Below, in pieces: positions 1-8,936 of a DNA stretch of 64,000 nt. The notes under the pieces were generated by a model that searched no databases, was not told the origin of the DNA, and saw only the letters and a program-made list of their open reading frames with translations. Both the position numbers and the translations under genes were made by a program. Source of the DNA: Dokdonella_A sp963758365 (GTDB lineage Bacteria; Pseudomonadota; Gammaproteobacteria; Xanthomonadales; Rhodanobacteraceae); NCBI GenBank assembly GCA_963758365.1, contig CAVWVB010000001.1, positions 3,100,001-3,164,000 on the forward strand. Reading direction: 5' to 3'. How positions within the stretch are numbered: position 1 is the first letter of the stretch; every line of letters starts with the position of its first letter.

Positions 1-327
1 GGCGTGGTCGGCATCCTGCCCGACCAGAAACCGCGCAGCGGCGAAGGCGTACTCGCGCCGTTCTTCGGAGTACCGGCCTCGACGATGGTGCTGCTGCCGC
101 GACTCGCGCGACGCACCGGAGCGCAGGTGCTGTTCGCTTTTGCGGAACGCCTGCCGCGCGGCGCCGGATTTCGCGTGCATGTGCTGCCGGCCCCGCCCGG
201 TATCGATGCCGCCGACCTCGATACCGCGTGCGCGGCGCTCAATCGCGGCGTCGAGGAGTGCGTGCGCATTGCATTCGCGCAGTACCAGTGGAGCTACAAG
301 CGCTGGCCCGGCGCGTACCCGTCCTGA
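1..327 (+). CDS. Lipid A biosynthesis acyltransferase (LpxL/HtrB family), 3' part only
   Basis: The window opens inside this gene; only the last 108 codons are present, in frame from base 1. The readable part has the family's conserved C-terminal half: DQKP near the start, then FFGVPA, and the ending QYQWSYKRWPG, which matches the family's QY-W-x-x-KRF-type terminus. LpxL/HtrB enzymes move an acyl chain from acyl-ACP onto the lipid A precursor at the inner face of the cytoplasmic membrane. The catalytic HX4D motif lies upstream of the window, so I cannot say whether the gene is intact or separate LpxL from LpxM. It is followed by a convergent gene after 82 bases. Confidence 0.85.
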   Translation, partial: GVVGILPDQKPRSGEGVLAPFFGVPASTMVLLPRLARRTGAQVLFAFAERLPRGAGFRVHVLPAPPGIDAADLDTACAALNRGVEECVRIAFAQYQWSYKRWPGAYPS

Positions 328-409
328 GCGGCGGCATGCGTCGTCGCGCGGCGGACCCGGTCAGCGCCGGCGACAGCCTGCCTGCGCAGCGGGCTGCGGA
401 CGCAGACCT

Positions 410-1003
410 CTACTGCCAGTCGAGGTGGTCGACCAGGACCAGTTCGCAGGCCCCGCCGCCACTGTCCTCGCGGGTCAGCGAACTGGTCCAGCGAAAGCCG
501 TCGGCGCGGCGCGCGTCGACGAGTTGCCCATGCAGGGTCACGATCATCCCGGCGCGGACATGCCCGAGCGCGCGCTCGATCGCGTCGTCGGCCGGTATCA
601 GGTGCATGTTCGCACTCGAGCGGACGATCTCGCGCAGCGGCAGCGGCGGCGTCTGGCGCCAGCGGTAGGAGTAGAAGCGCGCCGCTTGAGAAATATCGAG
701 CTGGTCGATGATTGCGCTGTCCGACATGCGGCCCCAGCCGAGCGCCAGATCCATCGGAGCGAGCGAACTGCCGGCATCCCGGGAATAGTCGGCGCGCGAC
801 AGCACCCGCGCTTCGAGTTCGAAATCCGCGAGCGGGGTCAGCGCGTAGTCGCCGTGCCGGATCGCGCGGCGGTCGCGTGGCGCAGTCTGACGGGGTGCCT
901 CCGCGACGAGCACACCGGGGTCATGCCCGATCGGACGCTGCAGCGACCAGCGCAGCGCGCCGAACAGCACCAGGAGCGTCGCCACGACGAGCGCGCGGCG
1001 CAT
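410..1003 (-). CDS. Conserved membrane-anchored protein of unknown function
   Basis: 197 residues. The N-terminus (MRRALVVATLLVLFGALRW) is a single hydrophobic segment, so the protein is probably an inner-membrane protein with a periplasmic body. The body contains DYALTPLADFELEARVL and ends in LVLVDHLDW. I recognise the general shape of a conserved proteobacterial hypothetical (about 190 residues, one N-terminal segment) but cannot assign a function. The ATG at 1003 lies directly after the TGA of the upstream TPR gene (1006-1008), so the two are co-transcribed and probably translationally coupled. The open frame extends further upstream, but that part overlaps the TPR gene and is Arg-rich frame noise. 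Confidence 0.75.
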   Translation of the reverse strand: MRRALVVATLLVLFGALRWSLQRPIGHDPGVLVAEAPRQTAPRDRRAIRHGDYALTPLADFELEARVLSRADYSRDAGSSLAPMDLALGWGRMSDSAIIDQLDISQAARFYSYRWRQTPPLPLREIVRSSANMHLIPADDAIERALGHVRAGMIVTLHGQLVDARRADGFRWTSSLTREDSGGGACELVLVDHLDWQ

Positions 1004-1005
1004 GC

Positions 1006-1347
1006 TCAGGTTCGCCGTGCGTTGCGCAGGCGGCGCAGGAACACGCGCATTTCCTTCTCCGCCTGCTGGTCGCCGCGGCGCCGGGCCACGTCGATGCCCT
1101 GCTCGAATGCGTCGGCAGCTGCAGCCTCTTCGCCCGCATCGACCAACGCGCGGCCGAGCATCTTCCACGCCGCCGAGTAGTCGCCATCGAACGCGAGTGC
1201 TTCGCGGAAAGCGACCGCCGCCGCGGACGCCTCACCCGCCGCGAGCAGCGCGTTGCCCAGCGAAAAGCGCAGCAGCGATCCGTCGCGCGGACCGCCGATC
1301 TGCGCGCGCAGGCGGCTGAGCGGATCCTGGTTCATCGGACTGATCAT
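1006..1347 (-). CDS. Small tetratricopeptide-repeat protein
   Basis: 113 residues with two or three TPR-like helical pairs. The middle (SLGNALLAAGEASAAAVAFREAL, read in two parts) and the part around WKMLGRALVDAGEEAAAADAF have the TPR spacing of small and large hydrophobic residues. There is no signal peptide, so it is probably cytoplasmic and mediates protein contacts. The C-terminus is basic (FLRRLRNARRT). ATG at 1347 or 1335 could be the start; neither has a good Shine-Dalgarno sequence. It is the first gene of a two-gene unit with the membrane protein at 410-1003. The 254 bases upstream, to the end of bdhA, hold no convincing gene. Confidence 0.75.
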   Translation of the reverse strand: MISPMNQDPLSRLRAQIGGPRDGSLLRFSLGNALLAAGEASAAAVAFREALAFDGDYSAAWKMLGRALVDAGEEAAAADAFEQGIDVARRRGDQQAEKEMRVFLRRLRNARRT

Positions 1348-1601
1348 CGCGCGCTTCGGGTTTCGATGCAGCCCGCGCGCTGTCGTGCTGCCGGTAGACG
1401 GCGGTCACGCCAGCAACGCGCGCAACTGTCGCTGGACGTCGTAGATGATCGCACCACCGTGCCTCGGCACCGGCCGGAGAGGCGCGGGCGGGCAAGCCTT
1501 GCGCGCATGCCGCTCAGCCCGCTGACCCCGCGTTCGCGCATCACCCTGGCGCCGGATGCCTGGTCCTTGTATTGCGCGCATGGACAGCTGCCGCCGCGTG
1601 T

Positions 1602-2384
1602 TCACTGCATGAACCAGCCGTGGCTGACCACGACACTCTGGCCGGTCAGCGCATTGGTCTGGAAGCCTGCGAAGAACAGCGCGCAGGCGGCGACGTCGTC
1701 GACCGTCGTGAACTTCCCGTCGACGGTGTCCTTGAGCATCACGTTTCTGACCACTTCGTCGGCGGAGATGCCGAGTTCCTTCGCCTGCTCGGGAATCTGC
1801 TTCTCGACCAGCGCTGTGCGTACGAATCCCGGACAGATCACGTTCGCGCGCACGCCGTGCGCGGCGCCTTCCTTGGCCACGACCTTGGCCAGGCCGATCA
1901 AACCGTGCTTGGCGGTGACATAGGGCGCCTTCAGTTTCGAAGCTTCCTTCGAGTGCACCGAACCCATGTAGATGACCGCACCGCCCTTGCCGCGCGCATA
2001 CATGTGGCGCAGGCACGCACGCGTGGTCAGGAACGCGCCGTCGACGTGAATCGCCATCAGCTTCTTCCAATCCGCATAGCTGAACTTGTCGATCGGGTTG
2101 ACGATCTGGATGCCCGCGTTGGAGACCAGAATGTCGACGTGTCCGAGCTTCTCGACGACCGCATCGACACCCGCGTCGACTTCCGCCTCACTGGTGACAT
2201 CCATCCTGACGCCGATCGCCTTGCCGCCCGCGTCGTTCAATGCCGCCGCCGCGGCATCGGCACCCTGCGGGTCGAGGTCCGCGATCGCGACCGCGGCACC
2301 ATGTTGCGCATAGACCTCGGCGATGCGCCTGCCGATTCCGCTCGCCGCGCCGGTGACGATCGCTACCTTGCCATCGAGTCGCAT
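1602..2384 (-). CDS. bdhA: 3-hydroxybutyrate dehydrogenase (SDR family)
   Basis: 260 residues, a short-chain dehydrogenase. It has the NAD-binding TGAASGIG motif at residues 11-18, NAG in the central strand (SNAGIQ), and the catalytic YVTAK (Y-x-x-x-K) preceded by the MGSVHS serine. The C-terminal half (KQIPEQAKELGI, then NVMLKDTVDGKFTTVDDVA, ending HGWFMQ) is characteristic of D-3-hydroxybutyrate dehydrogenase. That enzyme interconverts 3-hydroxybutyrate and acetoacetate with NAD(H) in PHB or ketone-body turnover. The ATG at 2384 is preceded by GGAG eight bases upstream, which decides the start. The gene follows the ntrX terminator, so it has its own promoter between 2385 and about 2420. Confidence 0.9.
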   Translation of the reverse strand: MRLDGKVAIVTGAASGIGRRIAEVYAQHGAAVAIADLDPQGADAAAAALNDAGGKAIGVRMDVTSEAEVDAGVDAVVEKLGHVDILVSNAGIQIVNPIDKFSYADWKKLMAIHVDGAFLTTRACLRHMYARGKGGAVIYMGSVHSKEASKLKAPYVTAKHGLIGLAKVVAKEGAAHGVRANVICPGFVRTALVEKQIPEQAKELGISADEVVRNVMLKDTVDGKFTTVDDVAACALFFAGFQTNALTGQSVVVSHGWFMQ

Positions 2385-2419
2385 GCTGTTCTCCGATCGG
2401 GGCGCGAGCCGCGCCGGAC

Positions 2420-2454
2420 AAAAAAAAGGCGCCGCTGGTTGCGGCAGCGACGCC
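2420..2454 (-). terminator. Rho-independent terminator after ntrX
   Basis: Read on the minus strand: a 10-bp stem (GGCGTCGCTG pairing with CAGCGGCGCC, one G-T wobble), a 7-base loop, and a run of eight T. It sits about 90 bases after the ntrX stop codon and just before bdhA, separating the two transcripts. The T-run orientation fits only minus-strand transcription. Confidence 0.85.
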
Positions 2455-2542
2455 AGGTTCGTTGGAGTGTTCAATGAAGCCCGACTCTGTGACCACGGGC
2501 TGGGCGAATGGTTCCGCACCGCAGCACGACGTTGCACCTCGC

Positions 2543-3946
2543 TCAGCCTTCGCGGCCGCCAGCACGCGGATCGATATCGAGGTCCTTGAGCTTGCGATAC
2601 AGGTGGGTGCGCTCCATGCCGACCGCCTTCGCAAGTTTGCCGACGCTGCCGCCGGCCGCTTCGAGCTGGCTCGACAGGTACACCCGTTCGAACTGCTCGC
2701 GCGCCTCGCGCAGGGGCAGCGAGAAGTCGATGCTCGCGGCGCTGCGCACGGCTTCGGGCTGAGGCGCTGCAAGCGCGGAGCGGCCAAGCGCCGCTTCGAC
2801 TTCGTCGAGGCCGACTTCGTCGCCGCTGCCGAGCACGAGAAGACGCTGCACGAGATTGCGCAATTCACGCTGGTTGCCGGGCCATGCGTGTCGACGCAAC
2901 CGGTTCTGCACGGCGACCGGGAAGTTGCGGTACGGCAGCTGGTCGCGATTGGCGAACCAGTCCGCGTGGTAGCGCAGCAGATCGGGGATGTCCTCGGCAC
3001 GTTCGCGCAGCGGCGGCAGGACCAGTGGTACGACCTTGAGCTGATAGTAGAGTTCCTCACGGAAACGCCCCGCCGCGACGAGCGCTTCGAGATCCTGCGC
3101 GGTCGCGGCGATCACGCGTGCATCGATCGTCACCGGTTCGTTGCCGCCACAGCGGATCAGGCTGCGCCGGTCGATCACGCTGGACAGGCGCAGCTGCAGC
3201 TCCGGATCGAGCTCGGCCACCTCATCGAGGAACAAAGTGCCGCCGTTGGCCTGCTCGACGAGGCCATGCTGGACGCCGCCCGCATCCTCGGCGCCGAACA
3301 GTGCGAGCGCCGCATGTTCGCGTGCGATCGCTCCCGCAGCGACGGTCACGAACGGTCCACCGCGACGTGCGCTGCGCTCGTGCAGCGCGCGCGCGAGCGT
3401 TTCCTTGCCAGTCCCGGGCTCGCCGCTGATCAGCACGCCGGTACCGTGTGCCGCGACCTTGTCGAGCTGTGCGCGCAGCGCGTGGATCGCCTTGCCCGAC
3501 CCGACCAGTTCCGCGGGCGCGGGCAGGCGGCTGCGCAAGCCCTCGTTCTCGCGCTGCAGGCGACTGGTTTCGAGCGCGTGGCCGACGACCAGCAGCAGCT
3601 TGGCCAGGGAAATCGGTTTCTCGATGAAATCCCAGGCGCCCAGGCGCGTCGCCTCGACTGCAGTCTCGACCGTGCCGTGTCCACTGATCATGATCACCGG
3701 ACACGGCAGCCCGCCGCGTTCGCTCCACTCGCGCAACAGGCTGATCCCGTCGAGGTCGGGCATCCAGATGTCGAGCAGGACCGCGTCCGGACGCTGGCGG
3801 CGACGGGCCTCGCGCGCGGCGGCGGCCGATGCGGCCGTATCGACCAGATACCCCTCGTCTTCGAGGATGTCCTTGATGGTCTGCCGGATGTCCGGTTCGT
3901 CGTCGACCACCAGAACGCGCGCACCCGTCGCCATGGACCCGCCCAT
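2543..3946 (-). CDS. ntrX: Response regulator NtrX-like, receiver + AAA+ + Fis-type HTH
   Basis: 467 residues. The N-terminal receiver domain carries VVDDEPD and the phospho-acceptor Asp in VLLDIWMPDLDG (about residue 59). A central AAA+ domain follows with Walker A GEPGTGKE and Walker B GGTLFLDEV. The C-terminal helix-turn-helix includes VGKLAKAVGMERTHLYRKL. The sigma-54 contact loop is not canonical: where activators have GAFTGA, this protein reads LFGAEDAGGVQHG. NtrX proteins are known to vary here, so this one may regulate without activating sigma-54 polymerase. ATG 3946 was chosen; TTG 3955 and ATG 3934 are in frame. Its partner kinase ntrY lies 2.2 kb away, beyond two plus-strand genes. 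Confidence 0.85.
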   Translation of the reverse strand: MGGSMATGARVLVVDDEPDIRQTIKDILEDEGYLVDTAASAAAAREARRRQRPDAVLLDIWMPDLDGISLLREWSERGGLPCPVIMISGHGTVETAVEATRLGAWDFIEKPISLAKLLLVVGHALETSRLQRENEGLRSRLPAPAELVGSGKAIHALRAQLDKVAAHGTGVLISGEPGTGKETLARALHERSARRGGPFVTVAAGAIAREHAALALFGAEDAGGVQHGLVEQANGGTLFLDEVAELDPELQLRLSSVIDRRSLIRCGGNEPVTIDARVIAATAQDLEALVAAGRFREELYYQLKVVPLVLPPLRERAEDIPDLLRYHADWFANRDQLPYRNFPVAVQNRLRRHAWPGNQRELRNLVQRLLVLGSGDEVGLDEVEAALGRSALAAPQPEAVRSAASIDFSLPLREAREQFERVYLSSQLEAAGGSVGKLAKAVGMERTHLYRKLKDLDIDPRAGGREG

Positions 3947-4091
3947 CGGTTGCAAAAACGAGACAGTGAGGATAGCTCAGCGTCCGCACGACCGGCTATC
4001 ACAGGTGACGGCGCGGGCGGATGCCGGCATGAGCCGCCTCCGCTACGCTGTGCGTTCCCGCCATGCTGTGCGTCCTCCCTGGCTCCTTCGC

Positions 4092-4871
4092 ATGTCCGCG
4101 CGCCCCGACCGAACGGCCCTGTCCGCCTGCATCATCACCTTCAACGAGGCCGACCGCATCGAAGCCTGCATCGATTCGCTCGCGTTCTGCGACGAGGTCC
4201 TGGTCGTCGACTCGGGCTCGACCGACGACACGCGGCAACGCGCCCGCGCGAAGGGCGCACGCGTGCTCGAGCACGCGTTCGACGGCTACCGCGCGCAGAA
4301 GGCATTCGCGGTCGCCGCGGCACGTCATGACTGGGTGCTCTGCCTCGACGCGGACGAGCGCGTAACGGCGCCTTTGCGGATCTCGATCGAGCACGCGCGC
4401 GAGCGCGCCTTCAAGGCGGCCACGGGGTACCGGTTCGCGCGCCTGACCCGCTATTTCGGCGCGCCGCTGCATCACGGCAACGCCTATCCGGACCGGGTCA
4501 TGCGCCTGTTCGACCGCCGCCGCGGCGGCTGGCGCGGCGATCGCGAGATCCACGAACACGCAAGCGTCGACGGCCGCGTCGCGACCCTCGCCGGAGACCT
4601 CGACCACGACGCGTACCGCACGCTGGGCGATCAGCTCGCGCGTCTGGAACGCTATGCGCGGATGATGGCCGCACACATGCATACGCATGGACGACGCGCA
4701 CGCATCGGCAACATCCTGCTCAATCCGGCCTGGCGCTTCGTGCGCGGCTACGTGCTGCGCCGCGGATTCCTCGACGGCTGGCGCGGACTCGTCTACGCGA
4801 GCATCGAGGCCAACTACGTTCGCCAGAAGTTCATCAAGCTCTGGCTGCTGCAGCACGGGCAGCGGATTTGA
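4092..4871 (+). CDS. Glycosyltransferase family 2, WaaE/KdtX-like
   Basis: 259 residues. A GT-A fold nucleotide-sugar transferase: it begins LSACIITFNEADRIEACIDS, has VVDSGSTDDT, and the metal-binding LCLDADERV (D-x-D). The C-terminal half (YRFARLTRYFGAPLHHG, then DREIHEHASVDG) resembles the WaaE/KdtX branch that adds sugars to the lipopolysaccharide inner core. It is probably cytoplasmic and membrane-associated. The start is uncertain: ATG 4092 places the GT2 fold close to the N-terminus; ATG 4029 would add 21 Arg-rich residues; neither has a strong Shine-Dalgarno sequence. The next gene starts 7 bases after its stop, so the two form a two-gene unit inserted between ntrX and ntrY. Confidence 0.85.
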   Translation: MSARPDRTALSACIITFNEADRIEACIDSLAFCDEVLVVDSGSTDDTRQRARAKGARVLEHAFDGYRAQKAFAVAAARHDWVLCLDADERVTAPLRISIEHARERAFKAATGYRFARLTRYFGAPLHHGNAYPDRVMRLFDRRRGGWRGDREIHEHASVDGRVATLAGDLDHDAYRTLGDQLARLERYARMMAAHMHTHGRRARIGNILLNPAWRFVRGYVLRRGFLDGWRGLVYASIEANYVRQKFIKLWLLQHGQRI

Positions 4872-4878
4872 GGCACGC

Positions 4879-5874
4879 ATGAGCGGAGTCCATCTTCTCG
4901 TGCGCGACAACGGAGCGGGCATGTCGCGCGACCTGCACCTGCTCGCGCATGCGCTGCGTCAGGGCGGCAGCGAACCGACGGTCACGGCAATCGGACGCGG
5001 CGTCATCGGCAGGCGGCTGCGCCATGCCCGACTTCGCGCGCAGCTCGCCTGGGCGGGACGGCGCATCGGGCCGCTGCGCGCGCGTTTCGAACTGAACCTC
5101 ATGGTCGAGCGCATCTGGCCGGAGTTCCTGTCGCTCGCATGGCGCAATGTGCTGGTGCCGAATCCGGAATGGTTCAGACCCGAATTCGCCGCGCACCTGC
5201 GCCGTATTGACCAGGTCTTCGCGAAAACCCGCCATGCAGTCGCCCTTTTCGACAGCCTCGGCTGCAATACGACGTTTGTCGGCTTCACCAGTGTCGATCG
5301 TCTCGATGCCGCCGTGGAGCGCGAACCGGGCTTTCTGCATCTGGCCGGTCGCAGCCGCAACAAGGGCACGCAGCCGCTGGTCGACCTCTGGCTGCGCCAT
5401 CCGCAGTGGCCCACCCTCACGATCGTGCAGCGCGGCAGGGAGCATCCTGCGCAACGGACTGCTGCGAACCTCGTCTACATCACTCGCTACCTGGAGGACG
5501 CGGAACTGCGCACCTTGCAGAACCGGCATCGATTCCACCTGTGCCCGTCGGAAACCGAAGGCTTCGGACATCACCTCGTCGAGGGCATGAGTACGGGCGC
5601 GGTCGTTCTCGCGACGGATGCGCCACCGATGAACGAGCTGGTCGACAACCAGCGCGGCGTGCTGGTCGCCTATCGCCGCACGGGCATTCAACGGCTCGCC
5701 ACGACCTACCATGTCGACGCGGACACTCTGGAACCGGGCGTCGAACGCATGCTCGGCCTCGGTGCCCGCGAGCAGCGCATGCTTGGCGCGAACGCTCGTG
5801 ACTGGTGGCAGCGCAACGATCGCGATTTCCAGCGCCGCCTTCTCGCCGCGATCGCGGCCGATACGAACGACTGA
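4879..5874 (+). CDS. Glycosyltransferase (GT-B, group 1-like)
   Basis: 331 residues. The C-terminal half carries the GT4-like signature: FLHLAGRSRNKGT (acceptor loop), then HLCPSETEGFGHHLVEGMSTGAVV in two parts, with the E-x-x-x-x-x-x-x-E arrangement (SETEGFGHHLVEGM), then APPMNEL. The N-terminal half contains VLVPNPEWFRPE. The donor sugar cannot be read from the sequence. It follows the WaaE-like gene by 7 bases, so both probably act on the same cell-surface glycan. The family often has an N-terminal Rossmann glycine loop; here the N-terminus (VHLLVRDNGAGMSRDLHLLA) is a plausible but weak version. The 255 bases up to the ntrY stop contain no gene I can support. Confidence 0.8.
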   Translation: MSGVHLLVRDNGAGMSRDLHLLAHALRQGGSEPTVTAIGRGVIGRRLRHARLRAQLAWAGRRIGPLRARFELNLMVERIWPEFLSLAWRNVLVPNPEWFRPEFAAHLRRIDQVFAKTRHAVALFDSLGCNTTFVGFTSVDRLDAAVEREPGFLHLAGRSRNKGTQPLVDLWLRHPQWPTLTIVQRGREHPAQRTAANLVYITRYLEDAELRTLQNRHRFHLCPSETEGFGHHLVEGMSTGAVVLATDAPPMNELVDNQRGVLVAYRRTGIQRLATTYHVDADTLEPGVERMLGLGAREQRMLGANARDWWQRNDRDFQRRLLAAIAADTND

Positions 5875-6129
5875 GTTTCGCGATCCGCCACGACGATCGG
5901 TGCGCGCCCTTCATGAAGTCATGGCATGTCCGCAACACGAAGCACATCCGGGCGTCCAGGAGCGTTTGCGCTTCGGACCCGGCAGTCGGTCGTGTTCGTT
6001 CCGGCGCGGCCTCGCCGGGTCCTTGCGCCCGTCATCGAATATCCGGGCCAGTGCACCGAAACGCTCATTTCGGAAGTGCCTTGCCTGGTCTCGTGGCGTG
6101 ATCCGCTTTCCAGATCACGTTGCCGCCCG

Positions 6130-8355
6130 CTAGATCGGTGCATGCGGCGCGCGCGCTCGTGCAGCCTCGGACTCCGCGTTATCCAGCGGCAATCGCAGCG
6201 TGAACACCGCGCCGCCGAGTGCATCGTTGCCTGCGCGCACGCTGCCGCCGTGCTCCTCTGCGATCTTCTTGATTACCGCCAGACCCAGACCGGTGCCGCG
6301 CGCCTTGCTCGATGTGTACGGCTCGAACCAGCGCTCGCCGAAATCCGCGGGCAGGCCGGGGCCGTTGTCCGCCACCGACAATTCGATCCAGTCCTCGCCG
6401 TCGTCATGCACGAGCGCGGTCGCGATGCGGATCTGCGGCTTGCGCGTCTCGCCGATCGCCTCGAGCGCGTTCTTGATCAGGTTGTGCAGGGCCTGGCGCA
6501 GGCGTACCGGATCGCCTCGAACCAGCGGTTCGCCCGCGGCCAGCCGCCGCGTCAGGACGATGCGCTGATCGTTTTCGTAGAGGTCGAGTACTTCGCCGAT
6601 CAGCGCATGCAGCGCGATCGGCCGCGCGACCAGCTGCGGTGGCCGCGCATAGTCGCCGAACGCGTTGACCATCGTCTTCAGCGCTTCGACCTGGGTCACG
6701 ATGGTATGCGTCGCGCGATCGATCAGCTCCCCTTCCTCGGGCGGCAGGCGGCCGAGGAAACGCCGGCGCAGACGCTCGGCCGCGAGCTGGATCGGCGTAA
6801 GCGGATTCTTGACCTCGTGGGCGAGACGCCGCGCGACTTCGCCCCACGCCGCGTCACGCTGCGCCCGGTTGAGCACGGTCAGATCGTCGAACACGGCGAC
6901 AAATCCGGCCTGGTCGGGCAGCACGGTGCCGCGCAGCATCAGGGTACGCGCGCCATGGGCCTGATCGACGACCACTTCCTCGCGCCATTCGCGCTGGTTC
7001 TCGCGCAGGTGTCGCGCCAGCGGATCGGTGAACGCCGCAAGGTCGGGATGCTCGCTGCCGAGCTGGCCGGGTCCGTGGCCGACGTAGCGCGACAGGTTGA
7101 CGCCGAGGATCGCCTCGGCGGCACGGTTGGCCACGCGCAGATGACCCTCGCGATCGAAGCCGAGCACGCCGGCCGACAGGCGTTCCAGTACCGCCTCGAG
7201 CCAGGCACGCTGCTGCTCGTTCTCGCGCGCGCTCTTCTGCGCACGCGCACTCGCGAACTCGAGCTCGCGGGTCATCTGCGCGAACGAACCGACGAGGAAG
7301 CCGAGCTCGTCATCGCTCGGCGCAGGCAGTGGCGTGTCGAAGCGCCCGGCACCGACCGCGCGCGTAGCCGCAGCGAGCCGGCCGATCGGCGCGACCAGGC
7401 GCCGCGCGATGCCCAGTGCGGCGAGCACGACGACGAGCACCGACAGCAGCAGCACGAAGGTCAGGATCAGCGCGAAGGTCAATTTCAGCGAACCGCGCAG
7501 GAACTTGAGGCGCTGGAAGTCGAAATTCGCTCGCTCGATGCCGCGTGTGAGCGGCTGCAGCCGCGCCGGCAGCGGAAAGATGCCCTGCAGGAGCCGACCC
7601 TGCAGCAAGCCGCCCTGCAGCGACCGCGTCTCCCCGGCCGGCGCCGCGATCGGCAGCACGACGCGCAGCGCGAGTTCGTCGCCGAACGGTTCGGCCGCGG
7701 CATAGCGTCGCTCGCCCTGGACGCGCATCAGCAGCGCGCCGTCCGGAATCGGCGGATCGAGATGGCGCGGATCGGAGCTGGTCGTGGCCTGGACGCGGCC
7801 GTCGGCAGCAAACACGGTCAGCTGGATCGCATCGAGCGTGTCGATCGCACTGTCCAGCGCAGCCTGGGTCGAGGCCGGTGGATCCTCGGCGAGCTGACGG
7901 CCGAGTTCCGCGCTTGCCGCTTCGGCGCTGCGCAAATGCTCATCGACGACGATCCGCCCGAGCTCCAGCGCGTCGTCGAGCGCCTGCTCCAGGCGCACGT
8001 TGAACCAGTTGTCGATCGTCGCGTCGAGGAAGCGCAGCGCAAATCCGTACACGATCAGGGTCGACGGTACCGCGAGCAGGATCAGCAGCCGCAGCAGACG
8101 GCGGTTCAGGCGTGCCCCCGGCGCGGATCGCGCGATGTCCGCGCGCAACCGCCAGAGGCGCTGGCCGATCGCGACCGTGAGTACGACCAGGGCCGCCGCG
8201 GCCGTGCCGAGGACCCAGCGGTAGTGGGCTGCGAAGCGACTGCTGTCGCCGGCCGCGTCCTCGGCCAGCTTCAGCGATGCGACCAGCAATGCCGCGACTG
8301 CGAGTCCCGGCAGCACCCGGCGCAGCAGGAAACTCAGGGCGCGGCGGGCGGCCAC
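6130..8355 (-). CDS. ntrY: Nitrogen-regulation type sensor histidine kinase NtrY
   Basis: About 741 residues. Three N-terminal membrane segments (roughly residues 12-30, 44-64 and 86-105), a periplasmic sensor loop, a fourth segment near residue 300 (LILTFVLLLSVLVVVLAALG), then HAMP, PAS, the phospho-acceptor helix LAHEVKNPLTPIQLAAERL, and an HATPase domain (LIKNALEAI, VADNGPGLP, GTGLGLAVI). The family autophosphorylates the H of HEVKNP and passes phosphate to NtrX. The start is uncertain: the frame is open well upstream, and GTG 8355 overlaps the DUF4390 gene by 22 bases, fitting translational coupling. It ends the rsmB-DUF4390-ntrY unit; ntrX does not follow directly. Confidence 0.88.
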   Translation of the reverse strand: MAARRALSFLLRRVLPGLAVAALLVASLKLAEDAAGDSSRFAAHYRWVLGTAAAALVVLTVAIGQRLWRLRADIARSAPGARLNRRLLRLLILLAVPSTLIVYGFALRFLDATIDNWFNVRLEQALDDALELGRIVVDEHLRSAEAASAELGRQLAEDPPASTQAALDSAIDTLDAIQLTVFAADGRVQATTSSDPRHLDPPIPDGALLMRVQGERRYAAAEPFGDELALRVVLPIAAPAGETRSLQGGLLQGRLLQGIFPLPARLQPLTRGIERANFDFQRLKFLRGSLKLTFALILTFVLLLSVLVVVLAALGIARRLVAPIGRLAAATRAVGAGRFDTPLPAPSDDELGFLVGSFAQMTRELEFASARAQKSARENEQQRAWLEAVLERLSAGVLGFDREGHLRVANRAAEAILGVNLSRYVGHGPGQLGSEHPDLAAFTDPLARHLRENQREWREEVVVDQAHGARTLMLRGTVLPDQAGFVAVFDDLTVLNRAQRDAAWGEVARRLAHEVKNPLTPIQLAAERLRRRFLGRLPPEEGELIDRATHTIVTQVEALKTMVNAFGDYARPPQLVARPIALHALIGEVLDLYENDQRIVLTRRLAAGEPLVRGDPVRLRQALHNLIKNALEAIGETRKPQIRIATALVHDDGEDWIELSVADNGPGLPADFGERWFEPYTSSKARGTGLGLAVIKKIAEEHGGSVRAGNDALGGAVFTLRLPLDNAESEAARARAPHAPI

Positions 8356-8936
8356 GTCGTGTCCGTCGCGGCGAGCCGCCACGCAGGTTCGAACAGCGCC
8401 GGCAGGCGCAGCGCGCCGGGCAGCGCGGCCGGGTCGAGAGACGCTGAAATCCGTATCGGCCGCGGTTCGTTCGCAGCCGCCAACTCCACAGGCAGGGGCA
8501 ACCGCAGCGAACCCAGCGCCGCGATCAGGTAGGCCGGCGTCGCGAAGCTGCGCACGTCGTCGGCAGCACCGGCGCGCAGTTGATATCGCCGCGACAGCGG
8601 GAAATAGCGCAACTCGATGTTGCGCCTGGCATGCGCACCGAACAGCGGCCAGCGGCCGCTGCGCACGTCGATTCTCAGGGTCAGCGGAATGCCGTGGTCG
8701 AGCGCGTCCTGCATGGGCCCGCTCAGCCGGCAATCGAGGTCGAGTTCGAGCATCGGCACACCCGCGAGGGTGATCCGTTGCGCGTGCCGCACCGCGAGCG
8801 CACCCGGCGACTGTTCGGCAAGCGCGGCACAACCGGCCAGCACGAGCGTCGCGAGCACGAGCGCGCCGCGGGCACGCAAACGCGTGCATCGCGCCGCGCG
8901 TGTCGCGATGTCACCCGTGCTTTTCGACGACCGCAT
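8334..8936 (-). CDS. DUF4390 protein, predicted lipoprotein
   Basis: About 200 residues from ATG 8936. A TTG at 8879 would give a compact lipoprotein signal (RARGALVLATLVLAGC), with LAGC as the lipobox, and may be the true start. The body contains DLDCRLSGPMQDALDHGIPLT in two parts, then ELRYFPLSRRYQLR and FATPAYLIAALGSLRLPL, the pattern of DUF4390 proteins, which sit between rsmB and ntrY in related genomes. Function is unknown. It is presumably exported and lipid-anchored. From ATG 8936 it overlaps the rsmB 3' end by 26 bases, and its own end overlaps ntrY, so the three genes form one transcript. Confidence 0.8.
   Translation of the reverse strand: MRSSKSTGDIATRAARCTRLRARGALVLATLVLAGCAALAEQSPGALAVRHAQRITLAGVPMLELDLDCRLSGPMQDALDHGIPLTLRIDVRSGRWPLFGAHARRNIELRYFPLSRRYQLRAGAADDVRSFATPAYLIAALGSLRLPLPVELAAANEPRPIRISASLDPAALPGALRLPALFEPAWRLAATDTTWPPAAP

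Noticed and set aside
2462..4330. A 622-codon plus-strand frame opposite ntrX
   Set aside because: The ntrX reading has all motifs of its three domains; the plus frame has none.
5926..8532. A long plus-strand frame opposite ntrY and part of the DUF4390 gene
   Set aside because: Same kind of antisense noise. The minus strand has a complete histidine kinase.
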